This document shows positions 26,835 through 34,700 of a DNA stretch of 34,700 nt, one piece after another. Both the position numbers and the translations under genes were made by a program. The stretch comes from an uncultured Bacteroidales bacterium (GTDB taxonomy: Bacteria; Bacteroidota; Bacteroidia; Bacteroidales; UBA932): assembly GCA_947307265.1 (NCBI GenBank), contig CAMZIP010000003.1, positions 1-34,700 on the forward strand, read 5' to 3'. A model generated the notes under the pieces. It did not search any database. It was not told the DNA's origin and saw only the letters and a list, made by a program, of their open reading frames with translations. Each line of letters begins with the position of its first letter. Within the stretch, counting starts at the first letter, position 1.

Positions 26835-29177
26835 CTACCGTCCGTTGAAGCGGACTGAGGCGGTGTTGCCGTTGGCGTCGACGAGCACGAGGCGATGCGG
26901 GCCAGGCGAAGGGACGACCTTGATTTTATGTTCGCCGTTCGAAGTCATTCCGAGATAAATATCATCCATATTCCAGTAAATGACGGCCGTAGGGTCCGAA
27001 TGGGCTGCGCTGAATATGACGCCGCGGCTTTGCGAATCAAGGTCCAGAGGCGATGCGACCGTCATCCCGGCCTGCGGGTAGATAATCTCGATCAATCCGC
27101 TTCCGGATGCTCCCTGAAGGGCAGGGTGGAGCGGAGGAAGCCTCTTGTAACTGCTGTGCGAACGCATATAATACCATTCCTGAGCGGGCGGAAGCACGAA
27201 CCACGACTCGTTTCGGATCGCATCGATCGGACAGCAGTCGCTGTTGACCTGCAAGGTCCCTTCAGGGTTGAGATGTACTATCCGGTGATACGGGCAGACG
27301 ACCGGACTTGCAGGTGCGAACGGCACCAGGACGGTATCAGGTTCCATATCGGGATGCCCTTCGAGGCAGATAGCCGATATCGGATGGCCGCTCAGCGGAC
27401 AGGTCGCGACAGGATGGAGATCGTTTTCCGGCATCTCGAACCAGCGTGTAGGCGGAAGCAGGTTGAAAAGGTCGAACATCACGGGTGCCGCATAGCCCAC
27501 GCCGGTCATCAACGGGCGGCCCTCTCCGTCGCAGTTTCCGGTCCAGACTGCCACCACGTAATCGGGCGTCACGCCCACGCTCCAGGCATCGCGGTTGCCG
27601 AAACTCGTGCCTGTCTTCCACGCCACTCGCCTTGCTGAATGGAAACTCTGCCATTCGCCTTCTTCCTCCGGTCGCGTGACTCCGGTAAGCGTTTCGAAAG
27701 TGCACCAGGCCGCTCCGGCCGAAATCGGGAACCTTTTGACAACGGCGCGTTCCTCTTTGGTCTGGTCTTCTTTCGGTTTCGGAAATGCATCCAGACAAAG
27801 TGCCATTTGCCGATAGACACCGGCCAGGTCGCGCAGCGTAATCTCCGCTCCGCCGAGAATGAGCGACAGGCCGTAAATATCTCCGCCGCGCGTTATGGTG
27901 GTAAATCCCGCATCCTGCAGGACGCTTATGAACCGCTCTATGCCGAACTGCTGCAACATCCTGACCGACGGGACGTTGAGGGAGCGCTGGATGACGCTTG
28001 AGGCGGTCACCGCGCCGTCGAAAGAGTGATTGAAATTATGCGGGGCGAAATCCTTGAAATGGAACGGAGTATCGGCTATCAGCATACCGGGCAGGATCGA
28101 ACCTTCGTCCAGCATTGCCGCGTAAAGCAGCGGTTTAAGCGTACTGCCGCTGCTTCGGGGCGCTTTTGCGACATCAACCGAGGCTGCGCGTCTCGCTTCG
28201 GAGCTGCCATTTGTATTTCGCAGGTTGCCGATATAGATGATAGGCTCGCCCGTATGCACGTCCAGCACGATAGCGGCCATATTGTACACGCCGTTGGTGG
28301 CAAATCTCTCCCCGTGCCGCTTTACGACTTCTTCGGCACGCAGTTGCAGTCCATAATCCAGCCGGCTCTGATATAATCTGTCTCCGCCCTCCTGCCGCAG
28401 CGTTTCAAGATAGTGATAGGCGATGTCCGGCATAGGGTAGGGCTTGTCCGGCAGCGGTTCGTCGCAGGCCAGTTCGTACTCTTCGCTGTCGATGTATCCT
28501 GCATTCAGGAGTTTGCCGAGCAACAGGTTGCGCTTTTCCAGAAGCCGATCCCGGTTGCGTCCCGGGTGAATCAGCGCCGGAGCGTTGGGAAGTACTGCGA
28601 GCATTGCGCTCTCAGCCCACGAAAGGTCCTCCGGCGAACGTCCGAAATAACGCCACGATGCAGCCGGCAGACCGATGACATTGCTGCCGAAAGGTGCATT
28701 TGATGCGTACAGGGCCAGAATCTCATCCTTCGTGCAGCGCAGTTCCAGGCGCGTGGCGAGGATGGCTTCGATGATCTTTTCACTCCAGACGCGGGGCCTG
28801 TCACCTCGGCTCAGGCGGATGGTCTGCATCGTCAGCGTACTCGCGCCGCTGCGTATCCGACCGTGCGTGAGGTTGAGCCGGACGGCTCGCCCGACGGCGA
28901 GAAAATCGATGCCCGGATGGTGCCGGAAACGCTTGTCTTCGAAGGTTATTACCGATATGGCAAACTTTTTAGGAACGGAATCGATTTCAGGGAATCGCCA
29001 CTGTCCGTCGGCTGCGATTCGCGCGCCCATCAGACGCCCGTCGCTGCTCTCCAGAACCGCGCTGAGAGGGCTGTCGAAAAGTTTTCGCGGCAGCGCGAAA
29101 ATATATATCGCGACAAGCACGATAATTGCAGCTGACAGCGCGATTTTAAGCCCCTTTTTATGGACGGTTTTTGCCAT
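26835..29177 (-). CDS. pbpC: Penicillin-binding protein 1C (bifunctional class A)
   Basis: The 780-residue enzyme is anchored by one N-terminal helix (about 11-29) and polymerises and crosslinks peptidoglycan on the periplasmic side. The glycosyltransferase domain (about 55-225) has the catalytic motif FEDKRFRHHPGID (Glu80) and GASTLTMQ. The transpeptidase domain (about 295-575) has SxxK as STLK (Ser345, Lys348), SxN as SLN (399-401) and KTGTS (521-525). The final about 90 residues (EIIYPQAGMTVASP onward) match the BiPBP_C domain that marks the PBP1C subfamily. All catalytic residues are present. It is divergent from the alpha-2-macroglobulin gene with only 38 nt between them, a pairing known in many bacteria, where the macroglobulin is thought to guard the envelope that PBP1C repairs. 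Confidence 0.95.
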   Translation of the reverse strand: MAKTVHKKGLKIALSAAIIVLVAIYIFALPRKLFDSPLSAVLESSDGRLMGARIAADGQWRFPEIDSVPKKFAISVITFEDKRFRHHPGIDFLAVGRAVRLNLTHGRIRSGASTLTMQTIRLSRGDRPRVWSEKIIEAILATRLELRCTKDEILALYASNAPFGSNVIGLPAASWRYFGRSPEDLSWAESAMLAVLPNAPALIHPGRNRDRLLEKRNLLLGKLLNAGYIDSEEYELACDEPLPDKPYPMPDIAYHYLETLRQEGGDRLYQSRLDYGLQLRAEEVVKRHGERFATNGVYNMAAIVLDVHTGEPIIYIGNLRNTNGSSEARRAASVDVAKAPRSSGSTLKPLLYAAMLDEGSILPGMLIADTPFHFKDFAPHNFNHSFDGAVTASSVIQRSLNVPSVRMLQQFGIERFISVLQDAGFTTITRGGDIYGLSLILGGAEITLRDLAGVYRQMALCLDAFPKPKEDQTKEERAVVKRFPISAGAAWCTFETLTGVTRPEEEGEWQSFHSARRVAWKTGTSFGNRDAWSVGVTPDYVVAVWTGNCDGEGRPLMTGVGYAAPVMFDLFNLLPPTRWFEMPENDLHPVATCPLSGHPISAICLEGHPDMEPDTVLVPFAPASPVVCPYHRIVHLNPEGTLQVNSDCCPIDAIRNESWFVLPPAQEWYYMRSHSSYKRLPPLHPALQGASGSGLIEIIYPQAGMTVASPLDLDSQSRGVIFSAAHSDPTAVIYWNMDDIYLGMTSNGEHKIKVVPSPGPHRLVLVDANGNTASVRFNGR

Positions 29178-29184
29178 ATATTTT

Positions 29185-29192
29185 TAACTTTG
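29185..29192 (+). promoter_or_regulatory. Candidate -7 box for the alpha-2-macroglobulin gene
   Basis: TAACTTTG matches TAnnTTTG and would start transcription near 29199, 17 nt before the ATG at 29216. An AGAAGG stretch 2 nt before the ATG is too close for a good Shine-Dalgarno site. No TTTG lies at the usual -33 spacing. Confidence 0.55.
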
Positions 29193-29208
29193 CAAAAATA
29201 CAAAATTA
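29193..29208 (-). promoter_or_regulatory. Two adjacent candidate -7 boxes for pbpC
   Basis: On the - strand, 29201-29208 reads TAATTTTG and 29193-29200 reads TATTTTTG; both match TAnnTTTG. The former would give a leader of about 17 nt before the pbpC ATG, the latter about 9 nt. They directly abut the opposite-strand box at 29185-29192, so polymerases for the two genes would compete. AT-rich sequence makes chance matches possible. Confidence 0.4.
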
Positions 29209-29215
29209 GAAGGCA

Positions 29216-32200
29216 ATGAGAAAGATTCTTGTGGCTGCTTTGATGGCGGCAATCCTTCCCCTCTTTATGTCCTGCGGCACTTCCGGCAATCAGATTACGG
29301 GAGTCGAAGTTTCCTCCGAAATCCGTTCGGACGATCCGGTCATTCTCCGTCTCGAAACCCCGATTACGGGCGTTTCGCACGCCGATATTTCGGCTGTGGC
29401 GCGCAAGGCGGTTTCATTCTCGCCCAAGATTGCATTCGACGCCGAGATGACCGATGCACAGACGCTGTGTCTTTATCCCAGGGAAAAACTTCCCTATGGC
29501 AGCAAGTACAAGGTGACGGTCAATCCGGCTCCGCTAAACGGTGTCAAGGGTAAGTATGTGACCGAAGTCCAGACGCTTTTCCCGACAGTGCTGATTGATT
29601 TCGGCCAACTTAAAATGTCCGATGTAGAGCGCGGAGGCATTTATTGCGTGACGCTCAGTTTCTCTTCATCCGAGGCGCTGGACGGTAAATATCTAGAAAG
29701 CGGCTGCACGGTAAAAGGCGGGCATCCCACGCTCCAGTGGTCGCATTCCGATAACGGTCTGGAGCACGAGCTGCTGATTGACGGGATTGTGGCCGGCAAG
29801 AAGCCTTTCGTAATGGATGTCAAAATATCCTGCCCCAATTACAGAATCGAGCGAACTCGCGGGTATTCAATTCCTGCAGAAGAGGTCTTTTCTGTCATCG
29901 ATACGGATTTTGATGCAGAGGCATACAGGTTTGACCTGATATTCTCCGCGGCACTTGACAAGTCTCAGGATTTCTCGAGTCTGGTTTCGATGCCCGATGG
30001 CGGCAAACTCACATTCCGCGTGGACCGCAACATTCTCTCCATCTTCCCGTCGAAGCGCAGTACTGACGGTCAGTTCCTGTCTGTCAGCAAGGCAATCCTC
30101 AGCACTTCAGGCTATAAGATGGATGAAAATTATGAGAAATATTTCCTCAACAGCAGCGGGGAGCCGTACATAGGATTCGTCAGCGGCGGTTCGGTCCTGC
30201 CTTCGGCCGGCATTCCGCTCACCTTCAAGGCTGTCAACTATGCCAAGGCTGAGGTCCGCGTGAAGCGCATCTACGAGAATAACGTCCTCCAGTTCCTGCA
30301 GGGCAACAAACTCAACGAGCGTGATTGCTACACAGACCGCGTGGCACGTACCGTCATTGATACGGTAATCGTGCTCGGCGGCGAGGATTCTCCCCAGCTT
30401 CGCAAATTGACGACCTACGGTCTTGATCTCAAGTCTCTCGTCACACCCCGTCCAGGTGATATTTATCGCATCGAAATCCGCGGTCTTGATGAACTTTCCG
30501 AGTTTATCGAACCCAGATGGGAGAGCGATTATTACTTCGGTTCGTGGCGTGACTATGACGACCGCGTACGCAATATTCTTGTCTCCAACCTGAATGTCAT
30601 CTGCAAGGCTTCCGGGGCAGGTCCGTGCACCGTTTTTGTCACGGATATCAATAACGCGTATTCAGTTCCGGGGGCTAAAGTTACCATATATAATGATGTC
30701 AACCAGCCGATTGCAGAAGGCAGTACGGATAACGAAGGCCGTTTCTCCTGCAATCTGGAAGATGCACCTCATACTGTCATCGTAACTCACGGCCGCGACA
30801 AGAGTTATCTTGCCCTGAGCAGCGGTTCCGAGATTTCCGTAAGTATTTTCGATGTTGCGGGTGAGGCTGTTTCAGGCACCAGCAAGGGTTATATCTTCGG
30901 CGAACGCGGCGTTTGGCGTCCCGGCGATGATATTTACCTGACGTTCGTCGCTATGCTTGAGCAGGGTACGCTGCCTGCAGGACATCCCGTCACGGCAGTT
31001 CTCAAGAATCCACAGGGCCAGGTGATGCAGACACTTGTCAGCACCGACGGCCACGACGGTATGTATTCGTTCAATTTCAAGACTTCTCCCGACGATCCTA
31101 CGGGCAATTGGGAGGCGGTCGTGACTCTCGGTGCACAGAATTGGTCCAAGACCGTCAAGGTTGAGGCAGTCAAGCCCAACAATATCCTGATCAATCTCGA
31201 TCTCAATGACGATCCCGCCTTACCGATCGCTTCAGTCAAGGGCGATATTTCCGCCAAATGGCTTGTAGGCAACCCTGCAAAGGGTCTGGAAACCCGTGTA
31301 GATGTTATGCTCAGCAAGTCCCGCACTACATTCAAGGGATTTGAAGACTATACTTTTGAAGACGCAACCCGCTCGTTCTCGTCAGAAGAGCGCGAAGTAT
31401 TCAAGGGTACGACCGACAACGACGGTAAGGTGCATTTCACGGCAAAACTGGGTGATGCATCCGGCGCTCCCGGTTTCCTGACAGGTACGTTTACCACTCG
31501 CGTATTCGAGAAGACCGGCGATTTCAGCATCGACCGTGTCGCTGCAAAAGTATCTCCTTTTGATACGTATATAGGTCTCAGTGCTCCCGAAAAGGAATGC
31601 GAATGGGGCGAAATGTATCTCGAGCAGGGCAAGCAGCACACCTTCAATGTGGTGGCTCTCAATAGCCGCGGCAATGCTTCCAACGGTATAATTGAGACTG
31701 AAGTGCAGGTCTATAAGATGGGGTGGAGCTGGTGGTGGAATTCGTCTTCCGAGTTGGCTTATTATGCACGCGACTCTTACAAGACGCCTTATACGACGTT
31801 CAATACCACCGTTTCAGGCGGCAAGGGCTCGTTCAAGATCGATTTCTCCGGACAGGAATCCGGTATGTATCTGGTCCGCGTTTCCGACCTTAAGGGCGGT
31901 CACGCTGCAGCCAAGGTCGTTATGCTGACCACTGCAAGTGCAGTTCCCGGCAGCGGCAACGAGGCGGCTACAAGGCTGCGGATGGTGATCGACAAGGATA
32001 AATACAACGTCGGCGAGACGGCCCGTCTGGTCATTCCTTCGACTGCCGGCGCCCGTGCTCTGATTTCGATTGAGAAAGGCAGCCGCGTGCTGAAGAGCTT
32101 CTGGGTGAACTGCTCCGGCAAACAGACGGAGATTCCGATTCGCCTCGACGCGACGATGGCGCCCAACGTTTATGCTTCGGTGATGCTTGTACAGCCTTAC

Positions 32201-34540
32201 GGCAATTCGGCAAATGATGCTCCGATCCGCCTCTTCGGCGTGCAGCGCATCAATGTAGAGGATCCATCAACGCACCTCAAGCCCGTCGTTGCCATTGCGG
32301 ACGAAGTCCGTCCCGAAAGTGACGTTACATTTACCGTCAAGGAAGAAAACGGCCGCCCGATGAGTTACGTGGTGGCTCTGGTGGACGAAGGCCTGCTCAG
32401 CCTGACACGTTTCAAGACCCCCAACCCGTGGACATCGTTCTACGCTACCGAGGCTCTCGGCGTCCGCACGTGGGATCTGTTCGATTTGGTTATAGGTGCT
32501 TACGGCGCACGTATGGAGCGGCTGTTCGCAATCGGCGGTGACGAAGACCTCGCTGACGTTGTGAATGCCGCCAACAGGGTCGAAAGGTTCAAGCCGGTTT
32601 CGATGTTCTTCGGACCGTTTACCGTCAAGGCCCGCAGCACCGGCAAGCACACCGTCCAGTTGCCGCAGTATATCGGCAACCTGCGCGTGATGGTCATCGC
32701 TACCGACGGACACGCTATGGGTTCTGTTTCACAAAATGTCTCCGTAACCAAGCCGGTTATGGCACAGGCAACGCTGCCGCGCGTCATCGGTACTCAGGAA
32801 GAGATAGCAATGCCGGTCACGGTATTTACTACCAAGGACAATATCGGCCGCATCAATGTCGAATATACAGTTGACGGACCGCTGTTGGCAGCAGGCAGGC
32901 AGAGTGCCGTCATCAATATGAACAAAGCTGACGAGCAGGTGGTCAACTTCTTCCTCAAGGCTACCGATGCGGAAGGCGTCGCCCATATCAAGGTCAAGGC
33001 CGAAGGGGCGGGGGATGTCTCCGTCAGCGATGTCGAGATTGCCGTCCGCAATCCCAATCCGCCTGTGACTTATTCTACGTCTGTGCTTATTGACGGTGGC
33101 AATAAGACCTCCTTGGATTTCAAGCCCGTAGGTGTCCAGGGCAGTGCTACGGTCCGAGTAGAGGCTTCTACCATTCCTCCTATGGATCTGGAACGACGCC
33201 TCGGCTACCTTATTGATTATCCTCACGGCTGTATCGAGCAGACCACTTCGGGCGCATTCCCTCAGTTGTATCTCGATGCCCTTCTGGATCTTGACGCCGA
33301 GACCAGGGCAAAGACTCAGGCCAATGTTCTTTCGGCTATCGAGAAGATGCCTTCGTTTGCAATCTCTTCCGGCGGTATGACATACTGGCCGGGCACTTCC
33401 TCGCACAGCGGCGCATCCGTATGGGGTACCGTTTATTCTACGCACTTCCTGCTTGAAGCACGTGCAAAGGGTTATTCGGTTCCTTCATCGATTGTCAAGG
33501 CCAACCTTAAATATATAAAGAGCGTTGCTTCCAGAAATTCGTACAATATCCTTAGCCGTGCTTACGCCTGCTATGTGCTTGCGCTTGCATCTGAAGCACC
33601 ACGCAGCGAGATGAACCGTCTGCGTGAAGATCTTTCCGGCGCTTCCCGCGAGGTATACTGGTTCCTTGCTGCCGCTTATGCGCTCGACGGCAAGAAAGAT
33701 GCGGCACGTTCTATCGTTGCTTCAATTCCGGCAGGGGAGGATAAGATCGATACGTTCTCCTATACTTATGACTGCCAGGAACGAGTCCTCGCAATCGCGT
33801 CTATGACCTACGGCGCCCTGGGCGACAAGACCGAGGCATTCCGCTGCGTCAAGTCGCTCTCGGAAATGCTTTCCGACCGCAACCACTATATGTCGACTCA
33901 GGCTTCAGCCTGGGCTCTCAATGCTGTCGCACAGTATGCCAAGGGCAATGCGTCCGGCAAGATGGACCTCAAGGTCAATGCCGGAGGCGTGGAATTCCCG
34001 CTCCGCGGCAATTCGCCTATGGCTTACTATGAGTTTGTACCTTCCGGCGAGCAGATTACACTTTCGATGAACAATGCCGGCGAGATTCCTGTCTGGGTGG
34101 TTGTCTCCTCTCACGGAAAGCCCGTAGTGGGCAAGGAAGAGGCTCATTCAAACGGCATAGTGCTCAAGACGAAGTACTGTCTGCCTGACAGTACGCCGAT
34201 TGATCCTGCCAAACTTGCTCAGGGTACTGACTTCTTGGTAGTCGTTTATGTCGAGAATACGAGTGCGACACGCGATTATACCAATATCGCCTGCACGCTG
34301 CCGATGCCTTCAGGCTGGGAGTTTGACCGCACCCAGACGAACGAGGAGCTCTACCAGGATTTCCGCGACGACTGCGTACATACCTATTTCAACCTGTCTC
34401 ACGGTCAGAGCGGAGCTTTTGTAGTCAAGGCTACCGCCACTTATGCCGGCCGGTTCTACCTGCCTTCCTGCACTTGCGAGGCAATGTATGACCAGTCCGT
34501 CAATGCCAATACCGAAGGTTGCTGGGTGAAAGTCGAGTAG
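29216..34540 (+). CDS. Alpha-2-macroglobulin family lipoprotein with thioester motif
   Basis: The 1774-residue product is a giant protease trap anchored to the envelope. It has a lipoprotein signal (MRKILVAALMAAILPLFMSC, Cys20). Macroglobulin-type beta-sandwich domains fill the first about 1250 residues, including the MG-like segment EAVSGTSKGYIFGERGVWRP near 550. The thioester domain carries the diagnostic motif PHGCIEQTTS (Cys1339 to Gln1342), which in this family forms a Cys-Gln thioester that covalently captures the attacking protease. An alpha-helical toroid segment follows (LEARAKGYSVPS, YVLALASEAP, ALNAVAQYAKG) and then a C-terminal receptor-type sandwich. The length and motif fit the thioester-bearing bacterial class. 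It is divergent from pbpC, the usual partner. It has its own -7 box and a hairpin terminator after the TAG stop, so it is probably transcribed alone. Confidence 0.95.
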   Translation: MRKILVAALMAAILPLFMSCGTSGNQITGVEVSSEIRSDDPVILRLETPITGVSHADISAVARKAVSFSPKIAFDAEMTDAQTLCLYPREKLPYGSKYKVTVNPAPLNGVKGKYVTEVQTLFPTVLIDFGQLKMSDVERGGIYCVTLSFSSSEALDGKYLESGCTVKGGHPTLQWSHSDNGLEHELLIDGIVAGKKPFVMDVKISCPNYRIERTRGYSIPAEEVFSVIDTDFDAEAYRFDLIFSAALDKSQDFSSLVSMPDGGKLTFRVDRNILSIFPSKRSTDGQFLSVSKAILSTSGYKMDENYEKYFLNSSGEPYIGFVSGGSVLPSAGIPLTFKAVNYAKAEVRVKRIYENNVLQFLQGNKLNERDCYTDRVARTVIDTVIVLGGEDSPQLRKLTTYGLDLKSLVTPRPGDIYRIEIRGLDELSEFIEPRWESDYYFGSWRDYDDRVRNILVSNLNVICKASGAGPCTVFVTDINNAYSVPGAKVTIYNDVNQPIAEGSTDNEGRFSCNLEDAPHTVIVTHGRDKSYLALSSGSEISVSIFDVAGEAVSGTSKGYIFGERGVWRPGDDIYLTFVAMLEQGTLPAGHPVTAVLKNPQGQVMQTLVSTDGHDGMYSFNFKTSPDDPTGNWEAVVTLGAQNWSKTVKVEAVKPNNILINLDLNDDPALPIASVKGDISAKWLVGNPAKGLETRVDVMLSKSRTTFKGFEDYTFEDATRSFSSEEREVFKGTTDNDGKVHFTAKLGDASGAPGFLTGTFTTRVFEKTGDFSIDRVAAKVSPFDTYIGLSAPEKECEWGEMYLEQGKQHTFNVVALNSRGNASNGIIETEVQVYKMGWSWWWNSSSELAYYARDSYKTPYTTFNTTVSGGKGSFKIDFSGQESGMYLVRVSDLKGGHAAAKVVMLTTASAVPGSGNEAATRLRMVIDKDKYNVGETARLVIPSTAGARALISIEKGSRVLKSFWVNCSGKQTEIPIRLDATMAPNVYASVMLVQPYGNSANDAPIRLFGVQRINVEDPSTHLKPVVAIADEVRPESDVTFTVKEENGRPMSYVVALVDEGLLSLTRFKTPNPWTSFYATEALGVRTWDLFDLVIGAYGARMERLFAIGGDEDLADVVNAANRVERFKPVSMFFGPFTVKARSTGKHTVQLPQYIGNLRVMVIATDGHAMGSVSQNVSVTKPVMAQATLPRVIGTQEEIAMPVTVFTTKDNIGRINVEYTVDGPLLAAGRQSAVINMNKADEQVVNFFLKATDAEGVAHIKVKAEGAGDVSVSDVEIAVRNPNPPVTYSTSVLIDGGNKTSLDFKPVGVQGSATVRVEASTIPPMDLERRLGYLIDYPHGCIEQTTSGAFPQLYLDALLDLDAETRAKTQANVLSAIEKMPSFAISSGGMTYWPGTSSHSGASVWGTVYSTHFLLEARAKGYSVPSSIVKANLKYIKSVASRNSYNILSRAYACYVLALASEAPRSEMNRLREDLSGASREVYWFLAAAYALDGKKDAARSIVASIPAGEDKIDTFSYTYDCQERVLAIASMTYGALGDKTEAFRCVKSLSEMLSDRNHYMSTQASAWALNAVAQYAKGNASGKMDLKVNAGGVEFPLRGNSPMAYYEFVPSGEQITLSMNNAGEIPVWVVVSSHGKPVVGKEEAHSNGIVLKTKYCLPDSTPIDPAKLAQGTDFLVVVYVENTSATRDYTNIACTLPMPSGWEFDRTQTNEELYQDFRDDCVHTYFNLSHGQSGAFVVKATATYAGRFYLPSCTCEAMYDQSVNANTEGCWVKVE

Positions 34541-34559
34541 CAGTACCGAATAAAATGAC

Positions 34560-34616
34560 TTGGAGCCGCTCCGAATGGTCTTTTTGAGGCCGATTTGGGG
34601 CGGCTCCAAAAATTTT
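34560..34616 (+). terminator. Hairpin terminator after the alpha-2-macroglobulin gene
   Basis: Arms at 34560-34572 and 34597-34609 form a 13-bp stem starting TTGGAGCCGC, with one G.U wobble. The 24-nt loop can itself fold (GGTCT with AGGCC). AAAAATTTT follows the stem, a weak T-run displaced by a few bases. It sits 20 nt after the stop codon. Confidence 0.65.
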
Positions 34617-34637
34617 ATGAAAGTTTTTTGAAAAAAA

Positions 34638-34668
34638 TTTGGAGGAAAAGAAAAAGTGTGTACCTTTG
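34638..34668 (+). promoter_or_regulatory. Strong Bacteroidota promoter firing out of the right edge
   Basis: A -33 TTTG (34638-34641), a 19-nt spacer and a -7 box TACCTTTG (34661-34668) match the Bacteroidota primary-sigma promoter in both boxes and spacing. The transcript start would be near 34675. The rest of the window, from about 34674, can form a short GC-rich stem (CCCGTTT with GAGCGGG). The gene it drives is outside the window; a tRNA, rRNA or ribosomal-protein gene would fit such a strong site, but that is a guess. Confidence 0.7.
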
Positions 34669-34700
34669 CAGTCCCGTTTCGGAAAGAGCGGGGAAGATGA

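Overview
The window looks like chromosomal DNA from a member of the Bacteroidota, most likely an uncultured gut or rumen Bacteroidales. Several things point there. Six lipoproteins belong to a family I recognise as DUF6562, which is typical of Bacteroidales. Intergenic regions carry the Bacteroidota -7 promoter box TAnnTTTG and few clear Shine-Dalgarno sites. The DsbD homologue has the Bacteroidota-style layout with a C-terminal CVNC thioredoxin, and a PBP1C gene is paired with an alpha-2-macroglobulin gene. GC content looks to be in the mid-50s percent by eye. The genus is not assignable from this sequence alone.

Region 1 (1-12549, + strand) is a tandem family of six surface-lipoprotein genes. 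The first three are very large; the first of these is cut by the left edge. Each has an N-terminal DUF6562 lipoprotein domain, then a strongly conserved 'constant' region of about 300 residues, then an unrelated, more AT-rich C-terminal domain of beta-helix/GLUG type. The last three genes are short and hold only the DUF6562 part. A nearly invariant 39-nt hairpin block follows each of the three large genes. A strong bidirectional terminator (12576-12610) closes the array.

Region 2 (12627-23572, - strand) is a tightly spaced run. It starts with a two-module non-ribosomal peptide synthetase of order C-A-T-C-A-T-R, followed by a Cache/PP2C/HATPase phosphatase-kinase fusion, a STAS anti-sigma-factor antagonist and an outer-membrane beta-barrel. 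The gaps are 11, 5 and 13 nt, so these genes are probably cotranscribed. A divergent Sfp-type phosphopantetheinyl transferase (23648-24217) would activate the carrier domains. The synthetase frame is broken by one in-frame TAG inside the second adenylation domain (18410-18412); the frame continues intact on both sides. Other genes here end normally with TAG, so the codon is not reassigned. The TAG is either a nonsense mutation, a sequence error or a readthrough site. The likely product class, if the enzyme is whole, is a reductively released dipeptide aldehyde or its cyclised pyrazinone.

Region 3 (24218-34700) holds envelope and housekeeping genes: a low-molecular-weight protein tyrosine phosphatase, DsbD, PBP1C (pbpC) and a thioester-containing alpha-2-macroglobulin lipoprotein. 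The last two are divergent with only 38 nt between them. After the macroglobulin gene come a hairpin terminator and a well-formed promoter (-33 TTTG, 19-nt spacer, -7 TACCTTTG) that fires out of the right edge. I saw no tRNA, rRNA, CRISPR array, insertion sequence or phage gene, and no gene-free stretch over 300 nt.
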